Assembly (NCBI GenBank): GCA_001749745.1
Contig: JWTM01000418.1
Coordinates: forward strand, 124,001 to 188,000
DNA: 64,000 bases
Source: Candidatus Marispirochaeta associata
GTDB lineage: Bacteria; Spirochaetota; Spirochaetia; JC444; Marispirochaetaceae
Direction: 5' to 3'
This document shows, in pieces, positions 43,739 through 52,402 of the stretch. Position 1 is the stretch's first letter. Each line of letters starts with the position of its first letter. The translations under genes and the position numbers were made by a program. A model generated the notes under the pieces. That model was given only the letters and a program-made list of their open reading frames with translations. It did not search any database and was not told the DNA's origin.

Positions 43739-43771
43739 TGATAGTATTGCATACGTATGCTACACTGTCAA
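43738..43771. promoter_or_regulatory. Divergent promoters overlapping a 34-base operator
   Basis: The core GCATACGTATGC (43749-43760) is a perfect palindrome, and symmetry extends to a 34-base element beginning TTGATAGT and ending ACTGTCAA with few mismatches. The outer ends serve as -35 boxes: plus strand TTGATA-N17-TACACT for the LacI gene, minus strand TTGACA (43771-43766) with AATACT or TACTAT for the AOR1 operon. One repressor on the core would cover both promoters. Confidence 0.72.
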
Positions 43772-43814
43772 TGAAAACTTATCTATCCAGTAGATAATTC
43801 AAGGGGTTTAGATA

Positions 43815-44864
43815 GTGGCGGTAACGATTAAGGATGTGGCCTCCCTCTCCGGCGTCTCACTGGCCACTGCCTCCCGGGTTTTGAACGCCAAACCGGGGGT
43901 TAAGGCGGACACCCGGGAGAGAGTGCTCTCCATCGCCAAGGAGCTCAACTACCTCCCCAACCAGGTCGCCGCCTCGATGAAGACCAAGCGCACTAATACC
44001 ATCGGCCTGGTAGTAGCGGATATAACCAATCCATTCTATGCGGAGATCGCCAAAACCATCGAGATGCGCGCCAGGGAGTGCGACTATACGGTAATTATCG
44101 GCAATACCGACAACCGCCGAGTGCTGCAAGAGGAGATCGTCTCCAACCTCTCCCAAAAGCGGGTGGACGGCTTCATCTTCGCCTCGGTAGAGTTTGCCGA
44201 CCAGTCGACAACCAGACTGATTCGCTCAGGGCTCCCTTGCATTATGTATCACCGCCGCCTCGATAACCCGCAAAGTCACTTCGTCGGCACCGACGACGGC
44301 CACGGAATCGGATTGGCGGTAGAGCACCTATGCGCCCTGGGTCATGAGAAGATCGCCTATATCTCCGGTTCGAGGCTTCTCTCCACCGGCCGCGATCGCT
44401 TCGAGGCCTTTCTGACCCGCTGCCGTGACGCCGGCCTACCCTACCGAGATGAGTATATCAAGGAGGGGGGGTACAACCGGCTGAAGACCGCAGCCGCTAC
44501 AGAGGAGTTGATTGCCCTCCCCGATCCTCCCACGGCGATCATTGCCGCCAACGATCTGATGGCCCTGCAGGTTCTCGACCGGCTCTGCGCGTCGGGTTAC
44601 CGGGTGCCGGAAGATTTCTCGGTCGTCGGTTTTGATAACGTACCGATGGCCGCCCACAGCATGATCCGGCTTACCAGCGTCGACGCCAAGGCCGGAGAGA
44701 GCGCCCGGATGGCCATCGATTCCTTATTGAACATTCTGGACGGGGTAATCCCCAACAACGAACCCCTCGATCAGCGGATAAAACCGGAGTTGATTATCCG
44801 TTCTACCACCGGGGCTCCCCGTAGGGGACGCCTGGGCAAACCAGAGACGGGAGGAATACTATGA
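43815..44864 (+). CDS. LacI family regulator 1
   Basis: 349 residues starting with GTG. The helix-turn-helix I-K-D-V-A-S-L-S-G-V-S-L-A-T-A-S-R-V-L-N and the hinge L-N-Y-L-P-N-Q-V-A-A-S are canonical, followed by a periplasmic-binding-type ligand domain (I-G-L-V-V-A-D-I-T-N-P-F-Y ... V-V-G-F-D-N-V-P-M-A). It probably represses the divergent AOR1 operon and itself, through the palindrome at 43738-43771, and responds to a sugar or sugar acid. Stop overlaps the start of the E1-like gene by four bases. Confidence 0.92.
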   Translation: MAVTIKDVASLSGVSLATASRVLNAKPGVKADTRERVLSIAKELNYLPNQVAASMKTKRTNTIGLVVADITNPFYAEIAKTIEMRARECDYTVIIGNTDNRRVLQEEIVSNLSQKRVDGFIFASVEFADQSTTRLIRSGLPCIMYHRRLDNPQSHFVGTDDGHGIGLAVEHLCALGHEKIAYISGSRLLSTGRDRFEAFLTRCRDAGLPYRDEYIKEGGYNRLKTAAATEELIALPDPPTAIIAANDLMALQVLDRLCASGYRVPEDFSVVGFDNVPMAAHSMIRLTSVDAKAGESARMAIDSLLNILDGVIPNNEPLDQRIKPELIIRSTTGAPRRGRLGKPETGGIL

Positions 44865-45595
44865 GCAGCAATATAAATCAGTATGAGGAGCGCTTTATCC
44901 GTCATCGCGGTCTGGCCGGATTCTCGCCGGAGATTCAAGCGGAGCTTCAACAGAAACGGGTGTTCCTGGCCGGTGTCGGCGGCCTGGGTGGCCTCGCTGC
45001 GGCGGAACTTACCGCAGTCGGAGTCGGTCACTTTACCTTCTGCGACGACGGACTCCTGGAAGAGAGCAATCTGAACCGGCAGATTTTCTACCGCCAGAAG
45101 GATATGGATAGACCCAAGGCCCAGGTCCTGGCCGAGCGAATGGCCGAGTTTGCTCCCCAATCGGTCTTTCGATCGATCCAAGCCCGCATCAGCGAGGAGA
45201 ACGCCGCCGAGCTGATAGATGGCTGCGACTTGGTACTGGACTGCTTCGACAACGACGCCTCCCGGTTTATCCTGAATCGGGCGGCGGTCGCGGCGGGGAT
45301 CCCCATCGTACACGGCGGCATCCGCGGCTGGAGCGGCGAAGCGGCTCTGCTGATCGCCGACGAAGCTCCCTGCTTCGCTTGCCTGCGAGCGGAGGGTGCG
45401 CCGAAACCTGATGCGCCGATTCCGGTCATCGCCGTCGCCGCCGCCCAGATCGCCACCATGCAGGCGACCATCGCCGTACGCTACCTGATCGGTCGCGGAG
45501 AGGATGCCGGTCGGCTGCTGCTGTGGGACGGCGGAGAGCTTGCCTTGCAGAATCTCAAGATCAGGCGTAACCCGGAATGCCCGGTTTGCGGTTGA
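44861..45595 (+). CDS. ThiF/MoeB/HesA-like E1 adenylyltransferase
   Basis: 244 residues. Nucleotide loop G-V-G-G-L-G (38-43), the adenylation motif S-N-L-N-R-Q (69-74), Lys86, and Asp130 in D-C-F-D match the E1 active site of ThiF and MoeB. A zinc site is formed by C171-x2-C174 and C240-x2-C243. These enzymes adenylate the C-terminal Gly of ThiS or MoaD. The two GG-tailed proteins at 43072 and 52176 are the obvious partners. Start ATG overlaps the LacI stop and has GGGAGG ahead. A general housekeeping MoeB cannot be excluded, but the location beside AOR1 argues for a dedicated role. Confidence 0.9.
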   Translation: MSSNINQYEERFIRHRGLAGFSPEIQAELQQKRVFLAGVGGLGGLAAAELTAVGVGHFTFCDDGLLEESNLNRQIFYRQKDMDRPKAQVLAERMAEFAPQSVFRSIQARISEENAAELIDGCDLVLDCFDNDASRFILNRAAVAAGIPIVHGGIRGWSGEAALLIADEAPCFACLRAEGAPKPDAPIPVIAVAAAQIATMQATIAVRYLIGRGEDAGRLLLWDGGELALQNLKIRRNPECPVCG

Positions 45596-45620
45596 CAGCG
45601 CACTTGGGCTGCCGTAGACT
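45592..45620 (+). promoter_or_regulatory. Sigma-70 promoter of lacI-2
   Basis: TTGACA (45592-45597) and TAGACT (45615-45620) are 17 bases apart; the -35 overlaps the stop codon of the E1-like gene. A short inverted repeat TACC-GCAA-GGTA follows near 45635-45648 and could be an autoregulatory site. Confidence 0.65.
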
Positions 45621-45659
45621 CACGGAGATAATTTACCGCAAGGTATAAGGATAATAGCA

Positions 45660-46730
45660 ATGGCCGGACCGAACAGCAGAAGGGTCTCATCCCACGAAGT
45701 AGCCCGCTTAGCGGGGGTATCCCAGTCGACCGTCTCCCGAGTATTCACCCCCGGTGCAAAGGTCTCCGAGAAGAATATTAAGCGGGTAATGGAGGCGGCG
45801 GATAAACTCGGCTACCGGCCCAGCTTTATCGCCCGGAGTCTGATCCAGCAGTCGACCAAGATCATCGGTATCGTGATCAAGAACTTCCACAACGAGTTCT
45901 ACATGAAGGCCCTCGACTTCTTCAGCCAAAAGCTCCACGAGGCTGGCTACACCACTATGATCTTCAACATCAACGGCGATCAATCGATCGAAGACAGTCT
46001 CGCGATGGCCCTGCAATACCAGGTCGACGGCCTGATCATCACCTCGGCCACCCTCACCTCGCCCCTGGTGGAGGACTGTCTGCGCTTCGGCACCCCGGTG
46101 GTACTATTCAACCGCGTTTCGGAAGGACTGCGGGTCAATACCGTCTCCTGCGACAATCGCGAGGCCGGCCGGGTTGTGGCAGACTACCTGGTGGCAACCG
46201 GTCATAAGCGCATCGCTTATGTAGCCGGAGAGGAGCGGAGTTCCACCAACCGCGACCGGGAAGAATTTTTCAAAGACGAGCTGGCCAAACACGGTTTGAG
46301 CTTCTTCGCCCGAGAGGTGGGCGACTTCGGCTACGAATCGGGGGTAATCGCCGCCAGAGCTCTCTTTTCGGCCTCTAAAAAGCCGGATGCGATCTTCTGC
46401 GCCTCGGACTACATGGGCTGCGGTATCCTCAACACCGCCCGCCAGGAGTTCGGTCTGCGAATTCCCCAAGACGTTTCGGTAATCGGCTTCGACGACATCC
46501 CCATGGCATCCTGGCCCACCTACCACTTGACCACCTTCATGCAGCCCCTCAAGTCGATGGTAGAGATGACCGTCGATGTGCTCTTAAAAGCCGTGGCCGA
46601 TCCCGAGCGGGAGGTAGTCAACAGCCTGATCTCCGGCTACCTGAACATCCGGGAGACCGTACAGAACCGAAGCAACCAGAGCGAGCGGGAGATCATCGCC
46701 TCGTCGCCCTTCTTTCACCGGGCGGAGTAG
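45660..46730 (+). CDS. LacI family regulator 2
   Basis: 356 residues. Helix-turn-helix S-H-E-V-A-R-L-A-G-V-S-Q-S-T-V-S-R-V-F, hinge L-G-Y-R-P-S-F-I-A-R-S-L, then a sugar-binding-type domain with I-G-I-V-I-K-N-F-H-N-E-F-Y and I-G-F-D-D-I-P-M-A. It is not closely related to LacI 1 outside the family frame. It may control the long convergent operon with AOR2, whose promoter has TTGAATACGTAGTCA, or the sugar transporter with the same site. Which of the two regulators binds which operator cannot be told from sequence. Confidence 0.92.
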   Translation: MAGPNSRRVSSHEVARLAGVSQSTVSRVFTPGAKVSEKNIKRVMEAADKLGYRPSFIARSLIQQSTKIIGIVIKNFHNEFYMKALDFFSQKLHEAGYTTMIFNINGDQSIEDSLAMALQYQVDGLIITSATLTSPLVEDCLRFGTPVVLFNRVSEGLRVNTVSCDNREAGRVVADYLVATGHKRIAYVAGEERSSTNRDREEFFKDELAKHGLSFFAREVGDFGYESGVIAARALFSASKKPDAIFCASDYMGCGILNTARQEFGLRIPQDVSVIGFDDIPMASWPTYHLTTFMQPLKSMVEMTVDVLLKAVADPEREVVNSLISGYLNIRETVQNRSNQSEREIIASSPFFHRAE

Positions 46731-46799
46731 AAGCGTTTTATTGCGCTAATCCTCACCCATCCCTCCAGAAACTACATCCTTTAGTTCCCCAGCAATCAT

Positions 46800-46831
46800 A
46801 AAAAAGCCCCGGAGGAGATTCCCCCGGGGCT
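46800..46831 (-). terminator. Rho-independent terminator of the AOR2/TRAP operon
   Basis: AGCCCCGG and CCGGGGCT pair around an 11-base loop and are followed on the minus strand by TTTTTT, 43 bases after the dctM stop. In the plus direction there is no T-run. Confidence 0.92.
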
Positions 46832-46874
46832 TGAAACTCGGTATTGAACCGAAGCGTGGCTGGTACGAACCGGA

Positions 46875-48161
46875 CTACTTATACCCCAGCATATGCGGCA
46901 GGGTCATTGTTATCTCCGGGATAAAGGTCAACAGCATCAGCGCAATGACCATGGTCACGATAAAAGGGATGATGGCTTTGGCCACCTGCTCGAAGGTGAT
47001 ATCCATGATCTGGGTGGTAACAAAGAGGTTCGCTCCCAGGGGCGGAGTAACGAATCCGATCGCCAGGTTGACTACCATGATAACGCCGAAGTGCACCGGG
47101 CTCATGCCGAAACTGGTTACGATGGGCAGCAGGATCGGGGTCAGAATAATAACCGCCGCCAGGGTCTCCATGAAAGTACCCACAAAGAGGAGCAGCAGGT
47201 TGATCAAGAGGAAGATCACCACCTTGGATGATGAGAAGCCCACGATCGCGTTGGCGATCATCTGGGGAATCCGCTCCAGGGCCAGGATACGGCCGAAACC
47301 GGCGGAGGTACCGATGATAACCAGGATGACCGAAGTCATCAGCGCGGCCTTCAAGACGATATCGGGCACGTCTTTGATCTTCAGTTCCTTGTAGACGAAG
47401 ATCCCGACGACAAAGCCGTAGATAACCGCCACGGCGGCCGCCTCGGTGGGGGTGAAGATACCGCCGTAGATACCGCCTAAGATGATGACCGGCATCAGGA
47501 GCGCCGGCGTTCCGTCCCAGATTACCTTAAGAACCTCTTTGGCGCTGTAGCGGTAATCGGATCCCACGTACTTGTTCTTCCGGGAGTAGATGTAGGCGTA
47601 GGTCATCAACGAGAGACCGACGACGATTCCGGGAATGATACCGGCTACGAAGATGGCGGTAATCGAGACGCCGGAAGTTACTCCGTAGATAACCATGGTG
47701 ACGCTAGGCGGGATCATCGCGCCGATAGAACCGGAGGAGGCGATCAAGCCGCCGGCGAAGCCTTTGTTGTATCCGTGTTTGAGCATCTCGGGCACCATGA
47801 TACAGCCGATGGCCGCCACGGTGGCCGAGCCGGTGCCGGAGATGGCGGCGAAGAACATACAGGCCACAACGGTAACCAGTGCAAGGCCTCCGGTATAGCG
47901 GCCGAAGAAGACGTCGGCTACCTTCATCAGCCGCGGCGAGATTCCCCCCCGGCTCATGATCTCGCCGGCCAGGATGAAGAAGGGCGCGGCCATAAGCGGA
48001 AAGGAGTCCATGGCTGTAGTCAGCCCCTGGGCCATGAAGGTCAGATCCACTGTGCCGGTGGCGAGAATGGTCGACATAACGGCTAACCCTAAGGAGATTC
48101 CAATGGGCACATTCATCACTACAAAGAGTAAGAATCCGCCGAAAAGAATGAGCATAGTCAT
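46875..48161 (-). CDS. dctM: TRAP transporter large permease DctM
   Basis: 428 residues, the usual length, with about twelve hydrophobic helices beginning L-I-L-F-G-G-F-L-L-F-V-V-M-N-V-P-I-G-I-S, the DctM family start, and the conserved P-P-S-V-T-M-V-I-Y-G. It forms the Na+-driven translocation path with DctQ. Its ATG overlaps the dctQ stop by one base (TAATG). Last gene of the operon. Confidence 0.95.
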   Translation of the reverse strand: MTMLILFGGFLLFVVMNVPIGISLGLAVMSTILATGTVDLTFMAQGLTTAMDSFPLMAAPFFILAGEIMSRGGISPRLMKVADVFFGRYTGGLALVTVVACMFFAAISGTGSATVAAIGCIMVPEMLKHGYNKGFAGGLIASSGSIGAMIPPSVTMVIYGVTSGVSITAIFVAGIIPGIVVGLSLMTYAYIYSRKNKYVGSDYRYSAKEVLKVIWDGTPALLMPVIILGGIYGGIFTPTEAAAVAVIYGFVVGIFVYKELKIKDVPDIVLKAALMTSVILVIIGTSAGFGRILALERIPQMIANAIVGFSSSKVVIFLLINLLLLFVGTFMETLAAVIILTPILLPIVTSFGMSPVHFGVIMVVNLAIGFVTPPLGANLFVTTQIMDITFEQVAKAIIPFIVTMVIALMLLTFIPEITMTLPHMLGYK

Positions 48162-48733
48162 TATTTAACCTCCCCGTCGTCGCAACTCGCATCGGTCGCG
48201 ATAAAGGTGTTTACCCGGGCCGGCAGGCTCTCTCCGCGGTAGACAAAGACCTCGAAGGGCTGGGAGAAGTTCCTAAGCTTGTGGAACATATTCTGCAGCA
48301 AGCGGATACAGACCAGCCCGTAGCCTAAGGGTACCGCCGAGTAGACGATCGCCATGGGCATCTGAGTCGCACCGGTGATCTGTCCCAAGCGACTGATGGT
48401 CTCGGCCACAATTCCCGCCTGGGTGGTCACCACCACGGCGAAGATTAGAAACAAGACGTCCGCAGTAAGGGACATGATTTTCTTTACGGTGTCGGGAAGC
48501 AACCCGATAATAACGTCGATCTTGATGTGACGATTCTTCCGGACGCCGTAAGAGATGCCGAAATAGATCATATAAATGAAGAGATACCGGGATACCTCTT
48601 CCGACCAGGAGAGGGAGTTCAAGAGCACGTAGCGGAAAAATACCTGCACCGCGATGATCAGACTCATCGCCGAGAGGGAAATCACCATGACTACGGCTTC
48701 GAAATAATCGTCCAGCCATTGTAATGCTTTCAT
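48161..48733 (-). CDS. dctQ: TRAP transporter small permease DctQ
   Basis: 190 residues with four hydrophobic helices and the family segment L-S-W-S-E-E-V-S-R-Y-L-F after helix 1. Known role is to support DctM and the substrate-binding protein in Na+-coupled uptake. The last 30 residues form a charged cytoplasmic tail. A hairpin precedes the gene and may lower its expression relative to dctP. Confidence 0.93.
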   Translation of the reverse strand: MKALQWLDDYFEAVVMVISLSAMSLIIAVQVFFRYVLLNSLSWSEEVSRYLFIYMIYFGISYGVRKNRHIKIDVIIGLLPDTVKKIMSLTADVLFLIFAVVVTTQAGIVAETISRLGQITGATQMPMAIVYSAVPLGYGLVCIRLLQNMFHKLRNFSQPFEVFVYRGESLPARVNTFIATDASCDDGEVK

Positions 48734-48757
48734 TCGTTCAATACCTCATATAAAACC

Positions 48758-48799
48758 GGCGCTGCCCCTCCTCCTTAATAGGCGGAGAGGGACAACGCC
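48758..48799 (-). promoter_or_regulatory. Intercistronic hairpin between dctP and dctQ
   Basis: On the minus strand a 16-base arm starting GGCGTTGTCCCTC pairs with GGAGGAGGGGCAGCGCC with only one bulge and G-U pairs, followed by GGTTTTA. A short T-run suggests partial termination or 3'-end protection, so that the binding protein is made in excess. Confidence 0.6.
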
Positions 48800-48824
48800 G
48801 TGAAACCAATCAAGAGAGACCTAT

Positions 48825-49832
48825 TTAGTTGGCCTCTACTTCGCTCAAGTACAGGTCGAAAATCTCCTCACCGGAGTTCTTCTTAACCAGATCGTAGGTG
48901 GAAGCCATGATCTTCCGGAACTCAAGCTTGTCCTCAACGCTGGGCTCGACGATGGTGTTACCCGCTTCGCGGATTGCATCGATCGCCTTCTGCTCGGCCT
49001 CTTTGGCGAAAGCCCGCTGCTTAGCGAGGGACTCTTCGATAGCCGCATCAACCCAACCCTGCTGCTCAGAGGTAAGACCGTCGTAGAACTCCTTGTTCAT
49101 CAGAATGACATAGGGGCTGTACTTGTGGCCGGTGATGGAGATGTAGGGCTGAACCTCGTAGAACTTCATGGTCAGGATCGACTCGAGGGTAGACTCCTGG
49201 CCGTCGAGGGTCTTCTGCTGCAGAGCGGTGAAGAGCTCGCCCCATGCCATCGGAGTGGGGCCCGCACCGACGGACTTCCAGGCGCCGATCTGTACGGGAT
49301 TCTCGGGAACACGCATCTTGATACCGCGCATATCCTCAGGCACCGTTACAGGGCGGATACTGTTGGTGAAGTGGCGGAAACCGTTCTCCCAGTAGCCGAG
49401 ACCCTTGATGTTGATGTCGTCCATAGGCGCCAGCATAGCATCGCCGGCCTTGCCGTCGAGGACGCTGTATACATGCTCGCGGTCGCGGAACATGAAGTAG
49501 GTATCCAGGACGAAGAACTCCTTAGAGAAAGGAGCGAGGTTGGTAGCGGAAACGGCAGTCATCTGCACGTTGCCCAGCTGAACGCCCTCGGTAAGCTCCC
49601 GGTCGCCGCCGAGCTGTCCGGAATCGAAGATCTCTACGGTGATTGCGCCGTCGGACATCTCTTCCACAGCCTCTTTGAAGTAGACGAAGCCCATGTGAAG
49701 ACCGGTACCCTGGGGCTGACCGTGTCCGGCACGGATCTCGATAGATCCGGACTCTTTTTGTCCTTCAGCTACGAGCGTTGCCGCTCCGGCAACCAGGACA
49801 AGAACAAGTAAAACAGACAGTAATTTTCTCAT
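48825..49832 (-). CDS. dctP: TRAP transporter substrate-binding protein DctP
   Basis: 335 residues. Signal peptide V-L-L-V-L-V-L-V-A-G-A-A-T-L followed by V-A-E-G-Q-K-E-S, a junction usual in spirochaete binding proteins. The mature part has the DctP signature G-L-G-Y-W-E-N-G-F-R-H-F-T-N and the carboxylate-binding Arg in G-I-K-M-R-V-P. TRAP binding proteins mostly take organic or sugar acids. A TATAAT (minus 49860-49855) upstream could be an internal promoter but lacks a clear -35. AGGAGG precedes the start. Confidence 0.93.
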   Translation of the reverse strand: MRKLLSVLLVLVLVAGAATLVAEGQKESGSIEIRAGHGQPQGTGLHMGFVYFKEAVEEMSDGAITVEIFDSGQLGGDRELTEGVQLGNVQMTAVSATNLAPFSKEFFVLDTYFMFRDREHVYSVLDGKAGDAMLAPMDDINIKGLGYWENGFRHFTNSIRPVTVPEDMRGIKMRVPENPVQIGAWKSVGAGPTPMAWGELFTALQQKTLDGQESTLESILTMKFYEVQPYISITGHKYSPYVILMNKEFYDGLTSEQQGWVDAAIEESLAKQRAFAKEAEQKAIDAIREAGNTIVEPSVEDKLEFRKIMASTYDLVKKNSGEEIFDLYLSEVEAN

Positions 49833-49929
49833 GACACCCTCCTAAAGTGTGTGCATTATATGCGGAGTCGTTTCGACCCCGCGTTGAGACCATATAGTTA
49901 TGTTTTTATAATTTGAAAGATTTTAATAA

Positions 49930-50715
49930 TTAGCGTTCTGGGTAGCTTTCCTTGAACTGAGCGACCTTATCTCGGGCCAGCTTGCTTAAAGAGACCGTAT
50001 CGGACATCAGCATCAAGAGCTGATAGCCCCGGTCGTACTTGGCCTTGGCGTCATCCCAGCTACCGGCTACGGTGGCCAGGATCTTGTCCGAGTCCTTGAC
50101 CTTGGCTTCGACAGATGCAATGGCCGCCTTTACCTCGGGATGGGAGGGATCGCCGAAATGACCCATACTGGTAGCCAGGTCCATGGGACCGATGAAGATC
50201 CCGTCCAAGCCCTCTACGGAGATCAGTTCGTCCAGGTTCCCCACCGCTTCGGGGGTCTCCACGGCGGTCATCAGGAAGAGCTCATCCTTGGTCTTCTTGA
50301 AGTAGTCCATGGAGTTATTGGTGAAGTGGGGGCCCCGGGGCGAACCGGAGACGCCGCGAATACCGTCCATAGGATAGCGGATTGCCTGTACGGCGGCCTC
50401 CGCCTCCTCCTTGGTATTTACGTAGGGAACCAAGAGTCCGAAGGTACCGGCGTCCAGGATCTTCTTGATCATCACGAAATCGTTCCAGGGAGCCCGGACG
50501 AAGGGGATCGCCGGCTGACCTTTGAGGCCCTGGATCTGCCCGATTAGAGTCAGGATATCCCCGGGACCGTGCTCCATATCAATCATAACTACGTCGAAGC
50601 CGGCGTCGCCTAAAACCTCGGCGGTGATATTCGAGGCGGCCTGAGCCCAGGCGCCGGTAACCCGCTTGCCCTCTTTTAAGAGCTTCTTCACATAGTTGGT
50701 GTTGGTAATTTCCAT
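49930..50715 (-). CDS. HpcH/HpaI family aldolase
   Basis: 261 residues. D-M-E-H-G-P (metal Glu, catalytic His region), P-F-V-R-A-P-W-N, V-E-T-P-E-A-V-G-N and I-F-I-G-P-M-D-L-A-T-S-M-G define the class II HpcH/HpaI aldolases, which split 2-keto-3-deoxy acids into pyruvate and an aldehyde. The aldehyde product would be the natural substrate for the AOR encoded in the same operon. Exact donor sugar acid is not predictable. ATG is preceded by GAGGAG. Confidence 0.92.
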   Translation of the reverse strand: MEITNTNYVKKLLKEGKRVTGAWAQAASNITAEVLGDAGFDVVMIDMEHGPGDILTLIGQIQGLKGQPAIPFVRAPWNDFVMIKKILDAGTFGLLVPYVNTKEEAEAAVQAIRYPMDGIRGVSGSPRGPHFTNNSMDYFKKTKDELFLMTAVETPEAVGNLDELISVEGLDGIFIGPMDLATSMGHFGDPSHPEVKAAIASVEAKVKDSDKILATVAGSWDDAKAKYDRGYQLLMLMSDTVSLSKLARDKVAQFKESYPER

Positions 50716-50737
50716 TCTCTCGTACTCCTCGTTACCT

Positions 50738-52168
50738 TTAGGCCCGGGCGAAGACGACCGGCTCGATGTCGAGCATCTTGCAGACCTCGATTAGCTCCTC
50801 GGTATAGTTGCCGGCGACGCCGGAAATGTGGTTGGAACCGTACTCTTCGACAAAGGCGTCGATGTCGTAGTCCATCTTGGTAAACATGGTCGGCAGCTGA
50901 TGGGGGCCTCGCGCCTCGATAAACTCGTCGACCATCTCCTGCGTCGGCTCATAGGCCTCGGTGGGGATGATTGCCATCTTGTACTTGCCGTCCTCCCGGT
51001 AGAGTCGGGCCAGCTGCATCGGACCAGGAGCGGCCCAGAAGAAGCTGATCCCCGCGCCGCCGGGGCGAACCGACTGCTTGATGGTAATCGCCTTCAGGTT
51101 CTCCTCAGGCTTCTCGGAGCGGGCGGCGTACCAGGCGCACATGGCGCCGCAGTTGACGCAGTAGAGGGTCTCCCGCTCGTTGTCGATATGGCTGGTGTCG
51201 GCGAAGAAGGTCGGCTTACCGCCGGAGAGGAGCTTCAGAATCTGCTGGGTCAGCGCGCCGTCGGCGTCCGCCTCGCAGGCCATGACGATGCCGTCCTTCT
51301 TTCCCTCTTCGCCGTCGAAAGTGTCGGGCAGGAAGGTGGCGGTCATACACTGGGGCACGTAATTGACCGAGAGCTCGGGCATACACTTGATGGCGGTGAA
51401 CTCGAGTCCCTTCTCGGCGATGATATCCTTGGTCGCCAGATAACAGGCGATCTGGAAGTCGAACTTCTCTTTAGTCAGCTTGGTATCGTTGTAGAGCACC
51501 TCTTTGGCGTTCTCTTCGATCCAGATGCGCATCTTGTCGATTCTGCTCTGGTCGATCGTCTCGGCAATGCGGATAATCTCCAGCTGATCGATGTGCTCGG
51601 CGTCGACGCCGAACTGCTTGCGCCACTGCATGGCGTCGAACTGGGAGGTGTCGATTCCGATGGAGCGGCCGCCGAAGTAGCCGAAGACCGAACCCTTGAG
51701 CCGGTTCCTGACCATCCCCGCCCGAAAAATCGGGAGCACCATATCGGCGAGACCGGGATCATCGTAATTGATGCGGATCGTTTTGTGGTCGTAGCCGATC
51801 TGCTTCAGGGCGCCCGAGGCGCCGAAGAGACCGACCGAGCCGTGGGTACCGGCGTCGCGGTTACCCAGGATGACGGTGTAGAGACCGGCGCGCTGTACGC
51901 CGTGGACCACCAGGTTGGGCGAGGTCCAGCAGGGGGTGTGGACGATCAGGATATCCACATTTGCCGCCTTGAGGGCGTCCACCTGGGCATCGATCTCGTG
52001 CCGCTGTCGAGCGACGGAATCGGCGCTGACGAGCTCGATGGGGAGCTTCTGTAAGACCTCCCGCACCTTATCGTGGCGGGTCTCGGTCTTCTCTTTGAAT
52101 ACCTTATTCCATTCGGGTTCGCGGTTGTCCCCGAAGGTGATCAATCCTATTTTTGGTTGGTACATCAT
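50738..52168 (-). CDS. L-fucose/L-arabinose isomerase family protein
   Basis: 476 residues from the ATG at 52168 with AGGAG just upstream. The family is recognised by K-I-G-L-I-T-F-G-D-N-R near the start, I-L-I-V-H-T-P-C-W, F-G-Y-F-G-G-R-S-I-G-I-D, and the C-terminal fucose-isomerase-like domain with G-G-A-G-I-S-F-F-W. Members convert aldoses to ketoses or act on related sugars with Mn2+. The distance from canonical FucI leaves the substrate open. It follows the second MoaD-like gene by seven bases. Confidence 0.85.
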   Translation of the reverse strand: MMYQPKIGLITFGDNREPEWNKVFKEKTETRHDKVREVLQKLPIELVSADSVARQRHEIDAQVDALKAANVDILIVHTPCWTSPNLVVHGVQRAGLYTVILGNRDAGTHGSVGLFGASGALKQIGYDHKTIRINYDDPGLADMVLPIFRAGMVRNRLKGSVFGYFGGRSIGIDTSQFDAMQWRKQFGVDAEHIDQLEIIRIAETIDQSRIDKMRIWIEENAKEVLYNDTKLTKEKFDFQIACYLATKDIIAEKGLEFTAIKCMPELSVNYVPQCMTATFLPDTFDGEEGKKDGIVMACEADADGALTQQILKLLSGGKPTFFADTSHIDNERETLYCVNCGAMCAWYAARSEKPEENLKAITIKQSVRPGGAGISFFWAAPGPMQLARLYREDGKYKMAIIPTEAYEPTQEMVDEFIEARGPHQLPTMFTKMDYDIDAFVEEYGSNHISGVAGNYTEELIEVCKMLDIEPVVFARA

Positions 52169-52175
52169 TCTTCTC

Positions 52176-52400
52176 CTAACCTCCCGAGTAGGGAGAGCTG
52201 AGGATGACCATATCGCCATCCTCAAGGGTTCTGTCCAGGTTGGTAACCTCGTCGTTGACCAAGGGCAGCAGGTGCTTGCGCACCTTCCGGTCTACCTGGA
52301 AGTGATCCATTATCGCTTCAAAACTGGGCGAATCGATCTCCACCTCCTCGAAGTTGAGGGGCAGACCGAAGGCGAACTCGCCCTTGACCGAAATCTTCAC
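52176..52400 (-). CDS. MoaD/ThiS-like carrier protein ending in Gly-Gly (2)
   Basis: 74 residues from a GTG at 52400, two bases after the AOR2 stop, with GAGG seven bases upstream. The pattern V-K-I-S-V-K-G-E-F at the start, V-N-D-E-V-T-N-L-D-R-T-L-E-D-G-D-M-V-I-L in the second half and the end S-S-P-Y-S-G-G are those of a beta-grasp sulfur carrier with a free Gly-Gly. The longer frame that reaches into AOR2 is not supported. Gene order is inverted relative to operon 1, where the carrier precedes AOR. Likely partner of the E1-like protein at 44861. Confidence 0.88.
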   Translation of the reverse strand: MKISVKGEFAFGLPLNFEEVEIDSPSFEAIMDHFQVDRKVRKHLLPLVNDEVTNLDRTLEDGDMVILSSPYSGG

Positions 52401-52402
52401 CT

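Noticed and set aside
50828..52054. 408-codon open frame on the plus strand
   Set aside because: Antisense shadow of the fucose-isomerase-like gene; no ribosome site and no recognisable domain.
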